NCBI RefSeq assembly: GCF_002343915.1 | Contig: NZ_NETK01000001.1 | Span: 372,001 to 436,000 of the forward strand | Length of the DNA stretch: 64,000 bases | Direction: 5' to 3' | Source of the DNA: Nannocystis exedens | Lineage (GTDB): Bacteria; Myxococcota_A; Polyangia; Nannocystales; Nannocystaceae | Part shown: in pieces, positions 60,190 through 64,000 of the stretch | Numbering within the stretch: the stretch's first letter is position 1 | Layout of the letters: each line of letters starts with the position of its first letter | Program-made: the position numbers and the translations under genes | The notes under the pieces: generated by a model | What the model saw: the letters and a program-made list of their open reading frames with translations, nothing else | The model's database searches: none | What the model was told of the DNA's origin: nothing

Positions 60190-61665
60190 ATGTCGATCGG
60201 CGACGGGGAAGACCTCGACGACTCCGGCTTCGGCGAGACCAGCCGTTACGCGGCCCACCTCGATCGGGGGTGGTCCCTGCTCGATCGCGCCGACTACGAG
60301 GCGGCGCGGCAGTCGGCCCTGCAGGCCCAGCGGATCCGCCCCGACGCGCCCGACGCCGCGGTGCTGCTCGGCGCGATCGCACTCGCGGAGGGCGACCCCG
60401 TCGAGAGCCTGCGCTGGTACGACCAGGCGATCGAGCTCGATCCCGACTACTTCGAGCCGTACGCCGCGGCCGCGCAGATCGCCCTGTTCGACCTCGGCGA
60501 CGCCGCCCGCGCCCTGCAGTTCTGCGACGACGGCCTCGGCGTCGAGTCGGTCAGCGCCATCGACGCCCTCGATCTCGAGCTGCTCGGGGCCGAGTGCCTG
60601 GTGTCGCTCGGCCGCGACGAGGAGGCCCGCGCCCGCCTCGACGCGCTGCGCGAGCACCCGTTGTTCTCCGCGATCCTGCGCGCCTCGATCGAGGCCGGCG
60701 ACGCCGAGCAGGGCGAAGAGGACATGTCCCTGAGGTCATCCTCCTCGCAGGAGGACATCGAGCTCGACGGCTCGGTCAAGCGCCGCCGCCGCCGCCCGAT
60801 CGCCCGCGAGGACGCCGAGGAGCAGGACGAGGACGAGGACGCCGAGGACGCGGCCGAGGCCGCCGAGGCCGCCGAGGCCGCCGTCGCCGAGCTCGACGAA
60901 GACGAGGACGGCGAGCCCCTCGACGAGGAGGAGCGCAGCGCCCAGGTCCAGCGCGTGCTGCAGTTCATCCTGCGCATGTGCCGGCTGTGGCTCGACCTCG
61001 GCGCGCCCGAGTCGGCGCTGCCGGCCCTGCGCGCCGCCGCCGAGCGCTTCCCCAACAACGGCGACGCCTGGCACCTCCTGAGCGAGGCCGAGTACGCCCG
61101 TGGCGACGCGCGCGCCGCCTGCCACGCGGCCTTGCGGGTGTACCGCCTCGACCAACAGCACGCGCCGCCGAAGTGGTTGCCGAGCCCCGCGCAGCTGCAC
61201 CGCAAGGTGGTGCAGATCCTGAGCGGCTGCCCCGACGAGACGTTGCGCGAGCTGGGCCAGCGCCGCGCCGCGCTGGTGCTGCTGGTCCACGAGGTGCCGT
61301 CGCTCGAGCTGGTGCTCGAGGGGGTCGACCCCCGGATCAGCGCCCTGAGCTTGGCGACCCGCGGCGGCACCGACGACGAGCCGCCCGAGCTCACGGGCCT
61401 GGCGATCTACCGCCGCAACCTCGTGCGGCTGGCCCGCTCGGCGGAGCAGTTCGATCACGAGCTCCGCTTCGCCGTGCTCGAAGAGCTGGCCAACTTCTTC
61501 CAACTCAGCGACGCCCGCCGCGAACGCCTCGGCCTGCCGCCGCTCGCCGGCGACCTCGACTACATCGACGACGAGCCGGCGCCCCCGCCCCCGCCCGCGG
61601 TCGAGGAAGACGAGCCCGCGGCGCCGCGCCGGCGCCGGCGCAAGAAGAAGCGCATGCACTCCTGA
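60190..61665 (+). CDS. TPR protein with inactivated zincin-like C-terminal domain
   Basis: A 491-residue protein. Residues 20-150 are TPR repeats (HLDRGWSLLDRADYEAARQS, AIELDPDYFEPYAAAA); 180-250 is a highly acidic linker (EDAEEQDEDEDAEDAAEAAE); 255-335 is another TPR block; 370-450 resembles the possible zinc metallopeptidase family: VHEVPSLELVLEGVDPRISA, GLAIYRRNLVRLA and FAVLEELANFFQL. In active relatives that last motif is VLHEVGHFFGL; here HExxH has become EELAN (Glu 431 and Asn 435 replace both histidines), so zinc binding should be lost. A basic tail (RRRRRKKKRMHS) ends the protein. It is divergent from the LpoA-like gene by 120 bp. A palindrome (60718-60741) encodes EDMSLRSSS at the start of the acidic linker. 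Confidence 0.8.
   Translation: MSIGDGEDLDDSGFGETSRYAAHLDRGWSLLDRADYEAARQSALQAQRIRPDAPDAAVLLGAIALAEGDPVESLRWYDQAIELDPDYFEPYAAAAQIALFDLGDAARALQFCDDGLGVESVSAIDALDLELLGAECLVSLGRDEEARARLDALREHPLFSAILRASIEAGDAEQGEEDMSLRSSSSQEDIELDGSVKRRRRRPIAREDAEEQDEDEDAEDAAEAAEAAEAAVAELDEDEDGEPLDEEERSAQVQRVLQFILRMCRLWLDLGAPESALPALRAAAERFPNNGDAWHLLSEAEYARGDARAACHAALRVYRLDQQHAPPKWLPSPAQLHRKVVQILSGCPDETLRELGQRRAALVLLVHEVPSLELVLEGVDPRISALSLATRGGTDDEPPELTGLAIYRRNLVRLARSAEQFDHELRFAVLEELANFFQLSDARRERLGLPPLAGDLDYIDDEPAPPPPPAVEEDEPAAPRRRRRKKKRMHS
60718..60741. repeat. Dispersed palindrome in TPR/zincin-like CDS
   Basis: AGGACATGTCCC then TGAGGTCATCC, in frame, at the border between TPR domain and acidic linker. Confidence 0.6.
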
Positions 61666-62499
61666 CGCTCGTCGGCCGCAGGCCCGCTGCGTCCGTGACG
61701 ACGCGCGTCGGCGCTCGTCCTCCGCGTCGCACGGCACACGTCCTTGCGTCGGAAAGGACGCCGTGCGTCGTCGTCGGCGCTCGTCCTCCGCTTCACCCGC
61801 CACGCCCGCGTCGACGCGCGGACGAGGTAGCGAGTGCGTCGTCCTCCTCCGCATCGCACGTCATCCCCTCGTCGTTGCGCTGAAGAGGACGCGTCCGTCG
61901 GCGCTCGTTCTCCGCCTCGCATGCCACGCCTTCGTCGTTGCGTCGACGATGACCTGTCCGTGCGTCGTCGTTCTCCGCATCGGCTCGCGCCGCATCGGAT
62001 CGCCCCGTGTCCGTCGCCGCACCGACGACGACCTGCCCGTGGTCTTCGTCGTTCTCCGCATCGGCTCGCGCCGCATCGGCTCGCCAGGTGCCCGTCGCCG
62101 CGCCGACGACGACCTGTCCGTGCGTCTTCGTCGTTCTCCGTATCGGCTCGCCAGGTGCCCGTCGCCGCGCCGACGACGACCTGCCCGTGCATCGTCGTCG
62201 ACGTGTCAGCGCGTCGCCGTCGGAGCTCGTTCTCCGCATCGCATGCCACGCCCTCGTCGCTGCGTCAGAGCTGACCCATCGATCGCGCTCGAGCACCACG
62301 CGTGCTCGACGACTCGCTCGCCGCCTCGAACGCCACGCCCACCTCACGAGGGCCCTCGTCACACTCGCGACCGCGAGCCCCCGAGCGACGCCGCGCCGAC
62401 GACTCGCCTTCCGCGTCGCATACCGCCGGATCGCGGCGCGGCCCCTCGCTCTCACGCCGCTCTGCTCACCCGCTCGCCAGCGTGGGCTTCCCCGAGAGT
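61666..62499. repeat. Degenerate minisatellite between convergent genes
   Basis: A word like GGCGCTCGTTCTCCGC recurs about every 60-80 bp from 61700 to 62240. The clearest tandem part has units starting with GACGACGACCTGCCCGTG at 61945, 62024, 62105 and 62172 (periods 79, 81 and 67 bp, the short one lacking an internal GCGCCGCATCGGCTC). Long frames cross it on both strands only because the repeat lacks stops; codon bias is not coding-like. No gene is supported. Confidence 0.8.
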
Positions 62500-63279
62500 T
62501 CAGGGGCCGCCGAACGCGTCGGAGAACTCGGCGATGGTCGACATCAGCCCGCGGGGCACGTCGACGCCGTCGCGGGCCATCTCTCGCAGCGTGCGCTCGT
62601 AGTCTTCGAGGCCGGTGCCGGGGATCCGGGTGATCCGGTCGAGCGCGCCGCGGAGCTGCTCGATGATCTCGTCGGGCATGAGCCAGCCGTGGACGGCGTG
62701 CAGGCGGAACACACGGTCGAGCCACACGCCCGAGGATGACTTTTGGGCCAGGGCGATCAGGCACACCACGCACGACTTGGCGGTGGGGTGGTCGACCGGC
62801 ACGCTCGAGCCCATGAGCTGATTGGTCAGCGCGAGCGCGTAGCGCTCGGCCTCCTTGATCTTGCCCATGTTGAGGCTCTTCTGGACCAACTGGCTGATCA
62901 GCGAGGGGAACTGGGTCTCCTCGTGCGGGCCGATGGTCTTGCGCAGGCTGTCCATCGGATCGTCGACGGGGGCCTGGCTGGCGTCGCTGATGATGGCGAT
63001 GATCTCGCGGCCGATCTTCAGGTTGTCGCCGTGGACGAGCTGCGTCTTGACGCGGCCCGGCAGGCGCTGACCGTTGAGGAACGTGCCGTTGCTGCTGTCG
63101 AGGTCCTCGACCTGCAGCTCGCTCGCGGACACGTGCAGGCGCGCGTGGTAGCGCGAGGTCAGGTCGTCGTCGAGCGTGAAGAAGCAATCGCTCATGCGCC
63201 CGACCAGGTGGGACCCAGTGGGGAGGGACAAGGTGCGCCCCCCGAACTTGATCTTGAACTGCGGCACCGCGGCGCCCAT
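62500..63279 (-). CDS. FHA-domain protein
   Basis: A 259-residue protein with an N-terminal forkhead-associated domain (residues about 8-95): GSHLVGRMSDCFFTLDDDLT and SRYHARL give the phosphothreonine pocket (Arg, Ser, His), and LDSSNGTFLNG is the second conserved loop. Residues 110-259 are helical (FPSLISQLVQKSLNMGKIKE; AERYALALTNQLMGS) without a known family. FHA domains bind phosphothreonine peptides, so this is a likely reader of Ser/Thr kinase signalling such as that at 40552; direct contact is not shown. ATG 63279 is followed by the conserved strand PQFKIKFGGRTL. It converges on the TPR/zincin-like gene across the minisatellite. Confidence 0.88.
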   Translation of the reverse strand: MGAAVPQFKIKFGGRTLSLPTGSHLVGRMSDCFFTLDDDLTSRYHARLHVSASELQVEDLDSSNGTFLNGQRLPGRVKTQLVHGDNLKIGREIIAIISDASQAPVDDPMDSLRKTIGPHEETQFPSLISQLVQKSLNMGKIKEAERYALALTNQLMGSSVPVDHPTAKSCVVCLIALAQKSSSGVWLDRVFRLHAVHGWLMPDEIIEQLRGALDRITRIPGTGLEDYERTLREMARDGVDVPRGLMSTIAEFSDAFGGP

Positions 63280-63402
63280 GGTAACGCAAGTGCCGGGGCG
63301 CCCCCAAGCCTCACCGCGCTGCTCCGTGCCCCCAGGCCCCGCTGCGGGATCGGCGGGAGTCCCGCCCTCCCCTGCTCGCGGGAGCCGCCGAGGCCGGCGT
63401 TC

Positions 63403-64000
63403 CTAGCGGACCAAGAACCTGACGTCGGGTTGAACCTGGCCGCCGGCGAGGGTCACGCGGACGACCTGGCCGCGCGTCGTCCCACCTGCGCTGTCGACCA
63501 CGAACACGGTCGACAGCTCGGGCGCGTTAACGATCCGGGTCGGGCCGGTCAGCGTTACGCTGGCCGTGACCACGTTCGCGTCATAGGGCGCATACCCCGC
63601 TTTTGTCCCGAACGCCTCGCGGGCGCGGCCGGGGATCCGCGAGCGCTTGAACTCGGCGAACTCGGCCGGCCAAAGCGCGTCGTCGGTGCCCGGGATCGGC
63701 GCAGCGAGGTCGAGCAGGCTCGTCAGGTCGAGCACGATGCTCATCATCGGGTTGCTGTAGCGGATCGCCGGGACCGGGCGCTGACCGTCGTCGGCCGGGC
63801 CGTACTTGAAGAAGTGGTAGATCGCGTTCGGCGTGTTGCCGTCCAGCGCCGCCGGTCGCTCGACATCGATGAAGCAGGGGTTCGGCGCCCCCCCGTCCGG
63901 CCGCTCGTCGCCCGCCGGGCAGCTGGGGATCGGCCACAGCGCGTTCTGCCGCGTGTCGGCCTCGTCCGCGCCGAGGCGGATCCGGCTGGTCAGCAGGTTC
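63403..64000 (-). CDS. Hypothetical protein, C-terminal part (runs off the window)
   Basis: The minus-strand frame ending at 63403 stays open to the window edge, at least 198 residues; the ATG at 63747 is internal, not the start. The visible part reads LLTSRIRLGADEADTRQNAL, then Cys-containing IPSCPAGDERPDGGAPNPC, FKYGPADDGQRPVPAIRYSN, and a beta-rich end with TASVTLTGPTRIVNAPELS and VVRVTLAGGQVQPDVRFLV. Composition and the cysteine pair suit an extracytoplasmic protein, but the N-terminus needed to judge this lies outside. No family is recognised. It is 123 bp upstream of the FHA gene on the same strand. Confidence 0.65.
   Translation of the reverse strand, partial: NLLTSRIRLGADEADTRQNALWPIPSCPAGDERPDGGAPNPCFIDVERPAALDGNTPNAIYHFFKYGPADDGQRPVPAIRYSNPMMSIVLDLTSLLDLAAPIPGTDDALWPAEFAEFKRSRIPGRAREAFGTKAGYAPYDANVVTASVTLTGPTRIVNAPELSTVFVVDSAGGTTRGQVVRVTLAGGQVQPDVRFLVR

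Noticed and set aside
61793..63307. A 504-codon minus-strand frame across the minisatellite and FHA gene
   Set aside because: It is out of frame with the FHA domain and its peptide is repeat-derived Arg/Asp low-complexity sequence.

Overview
The window reads as chromosome of a very GC-rich myxobacterium. The evidence is lipoproteins with long Thr/Pro/Asp linkers directly after the lipobox, a myxobacterial cysteine-rich repeat, an ECF sigma factor followed by a Ser/Thr kinase, a giant cytoplasmic TPR protein, FHA and OmpA proteins, and almost complete use of G/C at third codon positions. The style fits Nannocystaceae (Nannocystis/Plesiocystis relatives), but that placement is inference. No rRNA, tRNA, CRISPR, transposase or phage gene was recognised.

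Layout. 1-5905: an AraC-type regulator (cut by the window edge) diverges from a translationally coupled operon: an aminotransferase-GNAT-degenerate aminotransferase fusion, a C45-type acyltransferase/hydrolase and a second class III aminotransferase. 6162-10415: membrane protein, enoyl-reductase-like MDR protein, tail-anchored propeller-like protein, lipoprotein. 10760-14096: BlaR1-like/BlaI-like pair divergent from lspA with an operator that runs into the lspA start, a DUF3089 lipase-like protein, and a decayed second blaI start with a preserved operator. 14152-17461: Cys-rich lipoprotein, glycosyltransferase, methyltransferase. 17515-22810: a Fur-box promoter and an iron-type operon (imelysin, di-heme oxidoreductase, imelysin, vitamin K carboxylase-like HTTM protein). 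22928-27649: lipoproteins (one with three LDL-receptor class A repeats), an HxlR regulator with a clear operator, HPP protein. 27741-38018: OmpA protein, PQQ-like lipoprotein, ferredoxin-NADP reductase, ABC exporter, a frameshifted lipoprotein, crotonase, YqeY. 38713-46259: TfuA, WD-type Ser/Thr kinase, ECF sigma and YcaO, all on the minus strand. 46337-57028: a 3563-residue TPR protein. 57180-64000: RlmB-like methyltransferase, LpoA-like substrate-binding lipoprotein, TPR protein with a dead zincin motif, FHA protein, partial hypothetical.

Two signals cut across the gene map. First, a short hairpin, TGTCC-N4-GGACA and its variants (often inside a GGACATGTCC core), occurs roughly once per kilobase, in intergenic DNA and inside reading frames, where it contributes signal-peptide cores, start codons and linker peptides. 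I do not recognise it as a described family. Second, gaps between convergent genes are filled by these palindromes or by minisatellites (38174-38489, 61945-62190). The best candidate for an undescribed biochemical system is the YcaO + TfuA pair with no recognisable precursor peptide; the best regulatory one is the BlaI-type operator shared by blaI, lspA and a relict blaI start.
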